A stretch of DNA of 64,000 nt from positions 2,872,001-2,936,000 of the forward strand of contig NZ_CP031167.1 of assembly GCF_004346925.1 (NCBI RefSeq), written 5' to 3'. Of this stretch, positions 27,001 to 36,119 are shown piece by piece (within the stretch, counting starts at the first letter, position 1; each line of letters starts with the position of its first letter). The notes below the pieces were generated by a model. That model made no database searches, was not told the DNA's origin, and saw only the letters and a list, made by a program, of their open reading frames with translations. A program made the translations under genes and the position numbers. Source of the stretch: Stenotrophomonas sp. ASS1 (lineage in GTDB: Bacteria; Pseudomonadota; Gammaproteobacteria; Xanthomonadales; Xanthomonadaceae).

Positions 27001-27123
27001 TCATTGCGCTGGGCTTTGACGGTTTCTCGTCCGGTGTCGTTTGCCCTGGTCGGCGCACTGCTGTGCTTCTTCGCACCGAGCCTGCCACTGATCCGCGCAC
27101 GCCGGAGCCGCTTCAAGGCCTGA
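27001..27123 (+). pseudogene. C-terminal remnant of a membrane transporter gene
   Basis: A 40-codon open stretch ending in TGA at 27121 reads as a last transmembrane helix plus basic tail (SFALVGALLCFFAPSLPLIR followed by an Arg/Lys-rich end), as in many major-facilitator permeases. No start codon or upstream part exists, because the long hairpin directly abuts it. I read it as what is left of a deleted transporter gene. The call is tentative given its small size. Confidence 0.45.
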
Positions 27124-27136
27124 CGCCGGCGCGGTC

Positions 27137-29209
27137 CTACTGCTGCCGCAGTACCTGCTGCAGCGACGGCAGCAGCACACGGTTGCCATGCGCGCTGAGG
27201 TGATCGCCATCGAAGAACAACGGCCGGCCATCGCGCTGCGCCGGGCACAGCACGTCATCACACAGCACCGGCATCGGATCCCACAGCACCCCCCCTGGCA
27301 GGCCATCGACCACCTGCTGCAGGCTGCCCAGCATCGGCGCACGCAGCGTTTCCATCGCCTCACGCGTGCTGTCCAGGCCGTTGCGGCAGACCTCGTTGCG
27401 TGAATTGAAGCGGTCAGAGCAGCGATACGGCGGCGCCGGCAGCACCGGTTTGGGCGCCTCCAGCACAATTCGCACACCGCGCTCGGCCAACGGTTTCCAC
27501 TGGGTGATCGCCTCGGCCACTTCGGCCTCGCGTCCTGCAGTGGCTTCCGGGGTCAGCTCGCCCGCCAGCTGCGCCTGCGCATCGAACAATACGAACTGAT
27601 CGGACAAGCGCGGTATCCGCAGCGACACCAGCACCACGGCATCACCTGGCTGCGCACGCTGCGTGACATCGGCGAGCATCGCTGCGTCGAAATCACTGCA
27701 ACCGGCACCCGCGCCGCGCCACTTCTGCAGGCTCACCTGCGGGCATCCACCACGACCGTAGAGAATCACCTCCGAGCCACTCTCAAGCGCCAGCCGCTGC
27801 AGCAGCTCGATGTAGGCCATTGCATGCGAATCGCCAGCAACGAACACCTGCTTCGGCGCACCGGCAGGCGCCGGCCGATCGCAGTCACCACGCGCATAGG
27901 TCCGCATGCTGCCACCTTCGAAGCGTCGCTTGGTGGTCACCAGGCTGCAGTCGGGATAGTCGCCTGCCACGCTCTTGCCGTTGGGATACCAGTCGCCGGG
28001 ATGCCGACTGACCGTGCTCAGTGATATCCGCGGTGCCTGCAGGTACAGCAGCGTCTGGGTGCCGGCCGCGACCAGCAGCACAGCCGAACCTGCCAGCACC
28101 CAGCGACCCGGGCGCAGACGCTGCGCCAAGGGGCCCCGGAACGGTTGCTCCACCCAGCGCCACGACAACCACGACAGCAGCAGCACCAGCGCCATCGCAG
28201 CGCTCATCTGCAGGGGTGTCTGCAGGCCCACGGTCCAGCGCATCAGCACGAATACCGGCCAGTGCCACAGATACAGCGAGTACGACAGCAGGCCGATGGA
28301 GCGCATCGGCCTGCTGGCCAACAGGCGTGCCACCCAGGACCGGGGATGATGATGCAGCGCCCACAGCAGGCCTGCCGCCGCAAAGGTCGGCAGCAGGCCA
28401 TCAGGCCACGGCGAACGTCCGGCCCGTGCGGTCCACAATGCCCAGCACAGCAAGGCCAGCGCCACCATCGCGAGCAGCGAGAACACGGGCGCAGCACGCT
28501 TCAGTGCAATCGTCGTCACCGCATCCACTGGCTGGCGAACATGCAGCAGCTGGAAGAGCAGTACGCCAACACCCAGTTGCCACAGCCGCGTAGTGGTGGC
28601 GTAGAACGCCCACGATGGCGGCGCCTCGCGCAGGCCCAGCACCGCCGCATGCAGCAGCGACGCCGCGCTGACCACGGCAAACAGGCCAAGGCTGATCCAA
28701 CGCCCGCGCACGCCGCGCGCCCAGGCCAGGAACAGCAGCGGGAACAGCAGGTAGAACTGCTCCTCCACGCCCAGCGACCAGGTATGGGTATAGGGATTGA
28801 ATTCGGCCTTGGGCGCGAAATAATCGTTGCCGATCAGCGCCAGCACCCAGTTGCTGAAGCCGAAGAATGCCATCAGCCCGGTCTTGTCACTGGCCTCGCT
28901 GAGCCAGGACTCGGGAATGAACAGCACGCTGCCGACAGCGGTCAACAGCAGGCAGCTGATCAGCGCAGGTGCGATGCGGCGGATGCGGCGCGAATAGAAG
29001 CGCAGCATCGACTGCCACAGCGACAACGGCGGCAGCCGGTGCACCGACGCGCTGACCACGAACCCGGAAATGACGAAGAACACGTCTACGCCGGTGAACC
29101 CGCCCGGCAACCAGGCCGGGTCCAGGTGGAACACGATGACGGCCAGCACGGCAATCGCGCGCAGGCCGTCAATGTGCGGCACGTAGCCACGGCTTGGATC
29201 AGCGGTCAT
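27137..29209 (-). CDS. Acyltransferase-3 family protein with C-terminal SGNH domain (OafA-like)
   Basis: A 690-residue inner-membrane protein. Residues about 1-380 form the acyltransferase-3 domain with ten or more helices and the motifs PHIDGLRAIAVLAVIVFH, GVDVFFVISGFVV, RFYSRRIRRIAPAL and HTWSLGVEEQFYLLFPL. Residues about 430-690 form a periplasmic SGNH hydrolase-like domain with FVAGDSHAMAY (nucleophile serine) and the DxxH block GDHLSAHG near the end. Such fused proteins O-acetylate cell-surface glycans such as LPS O-antigen. The acceptor here is unknown. It lies 48 bp after the DUF2058 gene on the same strand. Confidence 0.9.
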   Translation of the reverse strand: MTADPSRGYVPHIDGLRAIAVLAVIVFHLDPAWLPGGFTGVDVFFVISGFVVSASVHRLPPLSLWQSMLRFYSRRIRRIAPALISCLLLTAVGSVLFIPESWLSEASDKTGLMAFFGFSNWVLALIGNDYFAPKAEFNPYTHTWSLGVEEQFYLLFPLLFLAWARGVRGRWISLGLFAVVSAASLLHAAVLGLREAPPSWAFYATTTRLWQLGVGVLLFQLLHVRQPVDAVTTIALKRAAPVFSLLAMVALALLCWALWTARAGRSPWPDGLLPTFAAAGLLWALHHHPRSWVARLLASRPMRSIGLLSYSLYLWHWPVFVLMRWTVGLQTPLQMSAAMALVLLLSWLSWRWVEQPFRGPLAQRLRPGRWVLAGSAVLLVAAGTQTLLYLQAPRISLSTVSRHPGDWYPNGKSVAGDYPDCSLVTTKRRFEGGSMRTYARGDCDRPAPAGAPKQVFVAGDSHAMAYIELLQRLALESGSEVILYGRGGCPQVSLQKWRGAGAGCSDFDAAMLADVTQRAQPGDAVVLVSLRIPRLSDQFVLFDAQAQLAGELTPEATAGREAEVAEAITQWKPLAERGVRIVLEAPKPVLPAPPYRCSDRFNSRNEVCRNGLDSTREAMETLRAPMLGSLQQVVDGLPGGVLWDPMPVLCDDVLCPAQRDGRPLFFDGDHLSAHGNRVLLPSLQQVLRQQ

Positions 29210-29257
29210 CCCTTCCCCCCAACCGCGGGGGCAGTGCCGTCCGCGGTGGTTGCGCCT

Positions 29258-29941
29258 TTACCAGACCAGGTCGTCCGGCACCTGGTACTGCGGGTCCGCG
29301 TACGGATCTTCCTCGGCCGGCGCATTCGGATCGACCTTCAGCGCCACCGAGGCGGCGAACACGGCCTCGGACTGTGCCAGCACGTCGGCCGTTACCAGCA
29401 GGTAGCGGCCATTGAGCTGGACCACACCCAGCTCACCGGCATTGAGCGCGGTCAGCTGTTCGGCGGTCACATAGATGCGCTTGATCTTGCCGCCATACGG
29501 GAAGTGGCGGGCGATGTCCGCTGCCTCGGCGTTGAGGCTCTTGTCCTTCAGCAGTTCTTCCAGCTTGGCCTTCGCCTCGCGGCGCACGCGTGCTTCTTCC
29601 TGCTTCAGGCGCTCGGTCTCGATGCGCTCTTCCTTCTCCCGCTGCGCCCGGATGGCATAGGCCTTGGCCAGGTCCATCTCTTCGGTGCTGCGCGGCTTGC
29701 GCGGGCCCTGCTGGCCCTGGCCACCGCGGGCATGCCCGCCGGGCTTGCCCGCGCCATGGCCCTGGCCACGACGCTCACCGGGCTTGTGCTCGCCCTTGCC
29801 TGCGCCCTGCGGTTTTCCATTGCCGTTGCCACCCTTGCCCTGCGGGCGGCCATCACGGCGGGGGCCATCATTCTTGCGCTCGGGCTTGGGCGCGGGCTTG
29901 AAGCCCAGGCCCATCAGCTGGTCGCGGAGGGTATCGCTCAT
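29258..29941 (-). CDS. DUF2058 family protein (YaiL-like)
   Basis: A 227-residue soluble protein. It begins MSDTLRDQLMGLGFKPAPKP, followed by a highly basic, glycine-rich disordered stretch (about residues 20-85) likely to bind nucleic acid. A charged coiled coil comes next (about 90-140), then a compact C-terminal domain (FPYGGKIKRIYVTAEQLTAL). This is the DUF2058 layout; members have been called nucleoprotein or polynucleotide-associated enzymes without a proven role. It lies 10 bp downstream of slyX. Confidence 0.85.
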   Translation of the reverse strand: MSDTLRDQLMGLGFKPAPKPERKNDGPRRDGRPQGKGGNGNGKPQGAGKGEHKPGERRGQGHGAGKPGGHARGGQGQQGPRKPRSTEEMDLAKAYAIRAQREKEERIETERLKQEEARVRREAKAKLEELLKDKSLNAEAADIARHFPYGGKIKRIYVTAEQLTALNAGELGVVQLNGRYLLVTADVLAQSEAVFAASVALKVDPNAPAEEDPYADPQYQVPDDLVW

Positions 29942-29951
29942 AGGATTCGGA

Positions 29952-30191
29952 TCAGTAGTGCGGCGGCGGCGGTTCGCTCGCCGGATCGGAAGAATTCAGT
30001 GCGTTGCGGACCTTGCCCAGGTCTTCCAGCAGCACGCGCAGCACATCGGCGTTGCGCATGCCCTGCATGCGGGCATCAGCCAGCGCGTCGCTCAGCTCGG
30101 CCAGCGCCTGTTCCTGGAAGGACACGCGCATTTCCAGCTCGACCAGGCGCGCTTCCAGCGCCTGCTCGCGTTCAGTGGGCAGATCAGACAT
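29952..30191 (-). CDS. slyX: SlyX-family protein
   Basis: A 79-residue coiled-coil protein ([28 protein letters not shown]) with a Pro-rich end PPPPHY, typical of SlyX. The function of the family is unknown. The ATG at 30191 lies inside the last codons of ugd (8-nt overlap), so it depends on translation of ugd. The frame is open further upstream, but only as shadow of ugd. Confidence 0.87.
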   Translation of the reverse strand: MSDLPTEREQALEARLVELEMRVSFQEQALAELSDALADARMQGMRNADVLRVLLEDLGKVRNALNSSDPASEPPPPHY

Positions 30192-31533
30192 GCAACGAGC
30201 GCCCCCGGCCAATGCCGTAGTACGCAAGACCTGCGGCTTCCACTTCGCCCGGCTCATACAGGTTGCGGCCGTCGAACACCGCCGCATCCTTCAGCTGCTC
30301 GCGCAGCTTCTGGAAGTCGGGGCTGCGGAACTGCTTCCACTCGGTGACCACCACCAGCGCGTCGGCACCCTGCAGCGCTTCATCGGCACTGTTGCAGAAC
30401 ACCAGGTCATCGCGTTCGCCGAAGATGCGCTGCGACTCGTGCATCGCCTCCGGATCGTAGGCACGCACCGTCGCACCGCCTTCCCACAGCTGCGCCAGCA
30501 GTCGACGGCTGGAGGCCTCACGCATGTCGTCGGTGTTCGGCTTGAAGGCCAGACCCCATACGGCGAAGGTCTTTCCACGCACGCCCTCGTCCTCGCCCTT
30601 GTCGTAATGACGCTGGATGAGGGCAAACAGATGACCCTTCTGCGCATCGTTGACCGCTTCAACCGCATTGAGCAGCTTCGGCTCAAGGCCATACTGCTGG
30701 GCGGTACGGGCCAATGCCTGCACGTCCTTGGGGAAGCACGAGCCGCCGTAACCGGCACCCGGATAGATGAAGTGCCAGCCGATGCGTGGATCCGAACCAA
30801 TGCCCTGGCGGACCTGCTCGACATCGGCACCGACGCGTTCAGCGATGTTGGCGATTTCATTCATGAACGAAATCTTGGTCGCCAGCATCGCATTGGCGGC
30901 GTACTTGGTCAGTTCGGCCGAACGCACGTCCATTTCCACCACGCGGTCGTGGTTGCGGTTGAACGGCGCGTACAGGCGACGCATCACCGCCACCGACTCT
31001 TCGTTCGCCGCACCGATGATGATGCGGTCCGGGCGCATGCAGTCCGCAACTGCATCGCCTTCCTTCAGGAATTCCGGGTTGGACACCACGTCGAAGGCGA
31101 TGTCCGCGCCACGCGCGGCCAGCTCTTCGGCAATGGCGGCACGCACCTTGTCGGCGGTGCCGACCGGCACCGTCGACTTGTTCACCACCACGGTCGGCAC
31201 ACTCATGTGCCGACCAATGGTCCGGGCTACGGCAAGCACGTATTGAAGATCGGCACTGCCATCCTCGTCCGGCGGCGTACCAACGGCGATGAACACCACC
31301 TGGCCGTGATCGATGGCGGCCGCGGCATCCGTGGTGAACGCCAGCCGCGCTGCGGCATGGTTGGCCTTCACCATCGGCTCCAGGCCGGGTTCATAGATCG
31401 GGATGATGCCCTGGTTGAGGCCATCCACCTTGGCCTGGTCGATATCGACACAGACCACCTGATGACCAACATCGGCCAGGCAGGTACCGGTCACCAGTCC
31501 AACGTAGCCGGTACCAAAAATCGCAACGCGCAT
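30184..31533 (-). CDS. ugd: UDP-glucose 6-dehydrogenase
   Basis: Oxidises UDP-glucose to UDP-glucuronate with 2 NAD, supplying uronic acid for surface polysaccharide and lipid A modification. The 449-residue product has the NAD-binding [16 protein letters not shown], the [11 protein letters not shown] segment, and the catalytic cysteine in YGGSCFPKD (about residue 264). [14 protein letters not shown] marks the C-terminal UDP domain. It starts 23 bp after the FKBP gene and overlaps slyX, so it belongs to the minus-strand run from glutathione peroxidase to DUF2058. Confidence 0.95.
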   Translation of the reverse strand: MRVAIFGTGYVGLVTGTCLADVGHQVVCVDIDQAKVDGLNQGIIPIYEPGLEPMVKANHAAARLAFTTDAAAAIDHGQVVFIAVGTPPDEDGSADLQYVLAVARTIGRHMSVPTVVVNKSTVPVGTADKVRAAIAEELAARGADIAFDVVSNPEFLKEGDAVADCMRPDRIIIGAANEESVAVMRRLYAPFNRNHDRVVEMDVRSAELTKYAANAMLATKISFMNEIANIAERVGADVEQVRQGIGSDPRIGWHFIYPGAGYGGSCFPKDVQALARTAQQYGLEPKLLNAVEAVNDAQKGHLFALIQRHYDKGEDEGVRGKTFAVWGLAFKPNTDDMREASSRRLLAQLWEGGATVRAYDPEAMHESQRIFGERDDLVFCNSADEALQGADALVVVTEWKQFRSPDFQKLREQLKDAAVFDGRNLYEPGEVEAAGLAYYGIGRGRSLHV

Positions 31534-31556
31534 ATCCGTATTCGCTCCTGAATGAC

Positions 31557-32534
31557 TTACGGCAGAACGCCCAGCAGCTCGACGTCGAACGTCAGAGTCG
31601 CGTTCGGGCCGATCGGGCCGCCCGGGGTGCCGTTCTCACCGTAGGCGAGTTCGCCCGGGATCCAGAAGCGGTACTTCGAACCGACCGGCATCAGCGCGAC
31701 GCCTTCGGTCCAGCCCTTGATCACCTGGTCCAGACCGAACTCGGCCGGCTGGCGGCCGTAGGAACTGTCGAACACGGTGCCGTTGAGCAGCTTGCCTTCG
31801 TAGTTCACGCGCACCTTGCTGCTCGGCAGCGGGCGCTCGCCGCTACCCGGGCGGATCACCTGGTACTGCAGGCCCGACGAGGTGGTCACCACGCCCGGCT
31901 GGGTCTTGTTCTTGGCCAGGAATGCGTTGCCTTCCGTGCGGTTGGTCTGCGCAGCCTGGGCGGCCTTGGCCTGCATTTCAGCCTGCTTGGCACCCATGAA
32001 GGCCTGGATGGTGGCGGTCGCGTCAGCTTCCGTCATCTTCGGCTGGCCCTTGGTCAGGCCGGTGCTGATTGCGTCAAACAACGAGGCGACATCGATATCG
32101 TCCTTCAGCTGCGCCAGCGACGGACCCACCGAGTAGGAGCCGATCATCTGCGACACCTTGACGCGGTCGACCTTCGGCGGCTGCGAGCCCGGTGCCACGC
32201 CCGGCACCTGCTGGCCGCTGCGGGCCATCACGACCTGGCGCAGGGCGGCATCGGTGGCCTTGGCCTGTTCCTGGGTGATCTGCGGCTGCAGGCCCTCGAA
32301 CGAACGCTCAACGGCGGTGCGCAGGGCGGCCACATCGATCTCATCGGCGATCGGGGTGAACGACTTGGCGACATCAAGGCCGATGGCGTAGCCGAGCTTC
32401 TGCTTGGGGGAATTCAAGGTTGCGGTCTCCTTGGCGGCTGCGGGGGCAGCCGGTTGTTGCGACAGAGCGACACCCGAAGTGCCCATCGCCAGAATCAGAA
32501 CCGACGCCGCGGCGCCGCGCATTCCCATCTTCAT
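31557..32534 (-). CDS. FKBP-type peptidyl-prolyl isomerase, periplasmic (FkpA/Mip-like)
   Basis: Folding catalyst with a signal peptide ([20 protein letters not shown], cut near ALSQQ). A helical N-terminal dimerisation domain (to about residue 200) carries two LGYAIG/IGSYSVG-like repeats, and a C-terminal FKBP domain has [19 protein letters not shown] and [18 protein letters not shown] at 32534 gives 325 residues and has AGGA 9 nt upstream; the longer frame to 32618 lacks a signal peptide. The N-terminal region looks like a duplicated FKBP_N module, longer than the E. coli FkpA one (~270 residues in total). Mip-like proteins can be virulence-associated. Confidence 0.9.
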   Translation of the reverse strand: MKMGMRGAAASVLILAMGTSGVALSQQPAAPAAAKETATLNSPKQKLGYAIGLDVAKSFTPIADEIDVAALRTAVERSFEGLQPQITQEQAKATDAALRQVVMARSGQQVPGVAPGSQPPKVDRVKVSQMIGSYSVGPSLAQLKDDIDVASLFDAISTGLTKGQPKMTEADATATIQAFMGAKQAEMQAKAAQAAQTNRTEGNAFLAKNKTQPGVVTTSSGLQYQVIRPGSGERPLPSSKVRVNYEGKLLNGTVFDSSYGRQPAEFGLDQVIKGWTEGVALMPVGSKYRFWIPGELAYGENGTPGGPIGPNATLTFDVELLGVLP

Positions 32535-32630
32535 TCGCTGCATTCCTGGAAGTGTCTGGGCGCCGACGTCGGCGCGAAAAGAAACATTGTCGCACGCATG
32601 CCGTCGATGTCGAGGCATGCGTGCTGGATA

Positions 32631-33218
32631 TCAATGCGTGGCGGCTGCCGCCAGCGCCTTGTCGATGGCCGCGGTCAGCTGCGGATCGTCCGGCGTCACC
32701 TTGCTGGCGAACTGGGCAATGACCTTGCCATCGCGGCCCACGAGGTACTTGTGGAAGTTCCAGGCCGGCGCAACGCCGGTCGCTGCGGTCAACCGCTGGT
32801 ACAGCGGCGTGGCCTGCGTGCCGACCACATGCACCTTCTCGAACATCGGGAACTTGACGCCGTAGGTCAGGGTGCAGAAGTCCTGGATCTGCTTCTCGTC
32901 ACCCGGTTCCTGGCCCTTGAAGTCATTGGAAGGAAAGCCCAGCACCGCAAAACCGCGGCCTGCATAGCGCTTCTGCAGCGCCTCCAGCCCTTCGTACTGC
33001 GGCGTGTAGCCACACTTGCTGGCGGTGTTGACCACCAGCAGCACCTGCCCGTGATAGCGCTGCTGCAGATTCACCTGCTGCTTGCTGGCCAACGGCCGGT
33101 ATTCCAGATCGAGCAGGTCGGCCGCCAGCGCACTGGCGGAACCGGCGGCGCCGGCCACCATCAGGGCCAGCAGGGACAGGCCGCGCAGGCGGCACGGGGA
33201 AACGGTCGGCAGGGGCAT
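32631..33218 (-). CDS. Glutathione peroxidase family protein, exported
   Basis: A thiol peroxidase of 195 residues with a probable signal peptide (LSLLALMVAGAAGSASA, cut near ALA-AD). The peroxidatic cysteine is Cys69 in NTASKCGYTPQYEGL (cysteine, not selenocysteine). FPSNDFKGQEPGDE replaces the usual glutamine of the active-site tetrad with aspartate. WNFHKYLVG supplies the Trp and Asn. The ATG at 33218 follows from the signal peptide; the longer frame to 33386 is not convincing. It reduces hydroperoxides in the periplasm, probably with thioredoxin-like donors. It heads the minus-strand run and is divergent from the GntR operon. Confidence 0.88.
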   Translation of the reverse strand: MPLPTVSPCRLRGLSLLALMVAGAAGSASALAADLLDLEYRPLASKQQVNLQQRYHGQVLLVVNTASKCGYTPQYEGLEALQKRYAGRGFAVLGFPSNDFKGQEPGDEKQIQDFCTLTYGVKFPMFEKVHVVGTQATPLYQRLTAATGVAPAWNFHKYLVGRDGKVIAQFASKVTPDDPQLTAAIDKALAAAATH

Positions 33219-33521
33219 CAGAGGCGGTCCGCGGTAGCCATTCACAAGGCCCGGCCAGTGCTGGCCGGGAATCGGCCGAACTATAGCACCGGGCTCTGGA
33301 GCCCCTGATGGCACAGGTCCATTCCGGGCTTTGCGCGGCGTGGCGAATGTGCTGCCCGGGCGCCATCGAAGGCGCAGTGATGACATAGCATGGACATCAC
33401 TGAATGGAAGGCCGCCCCGAAAAGCCCCCTGCAGAAGATCAATTTCCCTTTTAAATCAATCGACTAAAGGGATGCTTCAGCAATCTGACCACCCCTGCCA
33501 TCAGTTGGGGACGGCAAGGGG
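33219..33521. other. Divergent intergenic region, no gene seen
   Basis: About 300 bp between the peroxidase start and the GntR operon promoter. Open frames here are poorly supported extensions of the peroxidase frame. It should hold the peroxidase promoter, which I could not place. Confidence 0.5.
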
Positions 33522-33562
33522 TTGCACGTAGGCGTGCCGGTGTTATAGTTGCATACAACACC
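33522..33562 (+). promoter_or_regulatory. Promoter and GGTG-N16-CACC operator of the GntR (YtrA-like) operon
   Basis: A -35 TTGCAC (33522-33527) and -10 TATAGT (33544-33549) are spaced by 16 bp. Over the -10 lies the dyad GGTGTT...AACACC (33539-33562), which fits exactly the form GGTG-N16-CACC. From memory, that form was described for the YtrA regulator of Xanthomonas citri. Placement over the -10 implies autorepression. The first gene follows 24 bp later with a strong ribosome binding site. Confidence 0.75.
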
Positions 33563-33586
33563 AGTCACCTGAGACAGGGGGAAGCC

Positions 33587-33832
33587 ATGAATGTCCGGAT
33601 CCGTCGCAACCTCACCGCACCCGCGGCCGTCGCTGTTTCGACCCTGCTCGTGCTGGCCTGGTGGGCCACGCCCACCGCCCCTGTTTCCGCCGCTGCTGAA
33701 AGTGCGCAGGACGCGACTCTCTCCCCCGCAGGGAACGCCCCCTCCTCCTCCCCCCCTCCCCCGCGTCGGCTGCACAGCGCGCTGTCCATGCCGTATTTCT
33801 CGTTCGCCCAGCCGCTGACCCCACGGAGCTGA
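33587..33832 (+). CDS. Small exported protein, first gene of the GntR operon, unknown
   Basis: An 81-residue protein with a basic N terminus (MNVRIRRNL) and one hydrophobic segment (residues about 10-27). It looks like a signal peptide or anchor with a possible cleavage near PVSAAAES. A Ser/Pro-rich linker SSSPPPPRR is encoded by a C-rich tract (33737-33762), and the tail is aromatic (MPYFSFAQ). The ribosome binding site CAGGGGGAAGCC is strong, supporting translation. No family is recognised. It ends 2 bp before the regulator start. Confidence 0.6.
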   Translation: MNVRIRRNLTAPAAVAVSTLLVLAWWATPTAPVSAAAESAQDATLSPAGNAPSSSPPPPRRLHSALSMPYFSFAQPLTPRS

Positions 33833-33834
33833 AT

Positions 33835-34194
33835 ATGAGCGACATCCAGTGGAGCGACGGCGCTCCCATCTACCGTCAGTTGAAGGAGCGCGTGATCGCC
33901 ATGATGCTCGACGGAATCCTCAAGCCGGGCGATGCCCTGCCTTCGGTGCGCCAGGTGGCCGCCGACTATCAACTCAACCCCATCACCGTTTCGCGCGCTT
34001 ACCAGGAGCTGGCCGACGAAGGCCTGGTCGAGAAGCGCCGCGGCCTGGGCATGTTCATGACCGAGCAGGCGGCCACGCAGCTGCGCAGCAGCGAACGCGA
34101 CCGTTTCCTCAACGAAGAATGGCCGGCGGTTCTGGAGCGCATCCAGCGCCTGGGCCTGAGCCTCGACGAATTGCTGCCCCAGGGGAAAGTCTGA
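33835..34194 (+). CDS. GntR-family regulator, YtrA subfamily
   Basis: A 119-residue repressor: winged helix in residues about 10-78 (APIYRQLKERVIAMMLDGIL, LPSVRQVAADYQLNPITVSR, EDEGLVEKRRG-type wing). The C-terminal tail is only ~40 residues, the size that defines the YtrA group, which often regulate ABC transporter operons beside them. The stop overlaps the ATPase ATG (TGATG). It probably binds the dyad at 33539-33562. The inducer is unknown; in other bacteria relatives respond to cell-wall-active compounds. Confidence 0.9.
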   Translation: MSDIQWSDGAPIYRQLKERVIAMMLDGILKPGDALPSVRQVAADYQLNPITVSRAYQELADEGLVEKRRGLGMFMTEQAATQLRSSERDRFLNEEWPAVLERIQRLGLSLDELLPQGKV

Positions 34195-35069
34195 TGAATA
34201 GCACTGCAAGTGAGTCGGTCATCACCGCCCGAGGCCTGCGCAAGGCCTACAAGACCACGGTCGCCCTCGACAACGCCAGTTTCAGCATTCCAAGCGGGCG
34301 CATCGTCGGCCTGATCGGGCCCAATGGCGCCGGCAAGACCACCGCGCTGAAGGCCATTCTTGGGCTGACCTCGGTGGAGGGTGAACTGAGCGTGCTCGGC
34401 CGCGACCCGCGACTGCACCGCGACGAACTGATGAACGACATCTGCTTCATCGCCGACGTCGCCGTGCTGCCGCGCTGGCTGAAGGTGCGCGAGGCGATCG
34501 ATTTCGTGGCCGGCGTCCACCCGCGCTTCGACCGCGCCCGCTGCGAGCGCTTCCTGGCCAACACCAAGCTGCAGCCGAAGCAGCGCGTGCGCGAGCTGTC
34601 CAAGGGCATGATCGTGCAGCTGCACCTGGCGCTGGTGATGGCCATCGATGCCCGCATCCTGGTGCTGGACGAGCCGACCCTCGGCCTGGACATACTGTAC
34701 CGCAAGGAGTTCTACCAGCGCCTGCTGGAAGACTACTTCGACGAACAGAAAACCATCATCGTCACCACCCACCAGGTGGAGGAGATCGAGCACATCCTCA
34801 GCGACGTGATGTTCATCCGCGATGGCCGCATCGTGCTCGACGCGGAAATGGACGACGTCGGCCAGCGCTATACCGAGCTGCTGGTCAATGCCGACCAGCT
34901 GGACACCGCGCGCGCCCTGAAGCCGATCGACGAGCGCAGCCTGGCGTTCGGCAAGACGGTGATGCTGTTCGATGGCGTGCCGCGCACCCAGCTTTCCTCT
35001 CTCGGCGAGACCCGCATCCCGGGCCTGGCCGACCTGTTCGTCGCCATCATGAAGGGGACCTACGCATGA
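34194..35069 (+). CDS. ABC transporter ATP-binding protein
   Basis: A 291-residue nucleotide-binding subunit. Walker A is GLIGPNGAGKTTALK (about residue 38), Walker B is ILVLDEPTLGLD, and the switch histidine is in IVTTHQVEEIEH. The signature motif reads LSKGMIVQL rather than LSGGQ, as is common in the YtrB/ABC-2 type. The C-terminal ~70 residues are an extra domain. Overlaps of 1 nt upstream and 4 nt downstream show coupling with the regulator and permease. Confidence 0.93.
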   Translation: MNSTASESVITARGLRKAYKTTVALDNASFSIPSGRIVGLIGPNGAGKTTALKAILGLTSVEGELSVLGRDPRLHRDELMNDICFIADVAVLPRWLKVREAIDFVAGVHPRFDRARCERFLANTKLQPKQRVRELSKGMIVQLHLALVMAIDARILVLDEPTLGLDILYRKEFYQRLLEDYFDEQKTIIVTTHQVEEIEHILSDVMFIRDGRIVLDAEMDDVGQRYTELLVNADQLDTARALKPIDERSLAFGKTVMLFDGVPRTQLSSLGETRIPGLADLFVAIMKGTYA

Positions 35070-36094
35070 ATGCCGTCAACCACCCCATCAGCCCGATCGG
35101 CACCCTGCGCTGGCTGCTCAAGCGCGAGTACTGGGAGAACCGCGGCGGCTTCCTGTATGCCCCGTTGATCGCGGGCCTGATCTCACTGGTGATGAGCATC
35201 GCCGGCATTGCCTTCGGCCTGTTCGCGCTGAACCGTGCAGCACGCGACGGCGGCCTGCACATCGATGGCGAGAACGTGAACATCAACGGCCTGAACCTGG
35301 CCCTGCTCACCCGTGACATCAGTGCCAAGGACCTTGCTGATCTTGGCAACGGCCTGGACCTGACTCTGGTACTCAGTTCAAGCTGGCCGTTCGTGGTGCT
35401 GGCCTTCGTCGTGTTCTTCTACTGCCTGGGCGCCCTCTACGACGATCGCCGTGACCGCAGCATCCTGTTCTGGAAGTCGTTGCCGCTGTCGGACACGCAG
35501 ACCGTGCTGTCCAAGGTGATCAGCGCACTGATCGTGGCACCGTTGTTCGCGGTCATCGCCGGCATCCTCACCATGTTCGGCTTCATGCTGATCATCAGTG
35601 CCGTCGCGCTGCTGCACGGTGGCAGCCCGATGACCCTGATCTGGGGCCCGGCCAGCCCGCTGACCCTGGCCGCTGGACACCTGGCCTGGATTCCGGTCTA
35701 TGCCCTGTGGACCCTGCCCACCGCCGGCTGGCTGCTGCTGTGCTCGGCATGGGCCAGGAGCAAGCCGTTCCTGTGGGCGGTAATGTTGCCGCTGTTTGCC
35801 GGCATCATTGTCAGCTCCACCAAGATGATGCCGCTGTTCGGCCTGACCACCGGCTGGTTCTGGCAGAACATCGTCGGCCGCCTGCTGCTGGGCGGCGTGC
35901 CCGGCATGGACCTGCTGTATCGCCTCGGCGCCGACGAAGCATCGCGCCGCGATCTGGACTCGGTCGTCAGCCTGATGTCCCCCGCCTCGCAGCTGAAGTC
36001 GCTGGCGATGCCGGAGCTGTGGATCGGCGCCGTCGTCGGTGCAGTGTTCATCTTCCTTGCCATCCGCCTGCGCAAGCGCGCCGGCGAGATCTGA
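35066..36094 (+). CDS. ABC-2 type transporter permease
   Basis: A 342-residue membrane subunit. A cytosolic start with WLLKREYWENRGGFLYAPL is followed by about six membrane segments, including LIAGLISLVMSIAGIAFGLF, WPFVVLAFVVFFYCLGALYD and LFAVIAGILTMFGFMLIISA. DDRRDRSILFWKSLPLSDTQ is the coupling loop seen in ABC-2 permeases. With the ATPase it forms a homodimeric-type exporter or envelope-stress transporter of unknown substrate. ATG overlaps the ATPase stop by 4 nt. Confidence 0.9.
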   Translation: MNAVNHPISPIGTLRWLLKREYWENRGGFLYAPLIAGLISLVMSIAGIAFGLFALNRAARDGGLHIDGENVNINGLNLALLTRDISAKDLADLGNGLDLTLVLSSSWPFVVLAFVVFFYCLGALYDDRRDRSILFWKSLPLSDTQTVLSKVISALIVAPLFAVIAGILTMFGFMLIISAVALLHGGSPMTLIWGPASPLTLAAGHLAWIPVYALWTLPTAGWLLLCSAWARSKPFLWAVMLPLFAGIIVSSTKMMPLFGLTTGWFWQNIVGRLLLGGVPGMDLLYRLGADEASRRDLDSVVSLMSPASQLKSLAMPELWIGAVVGAVFIFLAIRLRKRAGEI

Positions 36095-36119
36095 TCCCAT
36101 CCATCCGGAGGCACCACCC

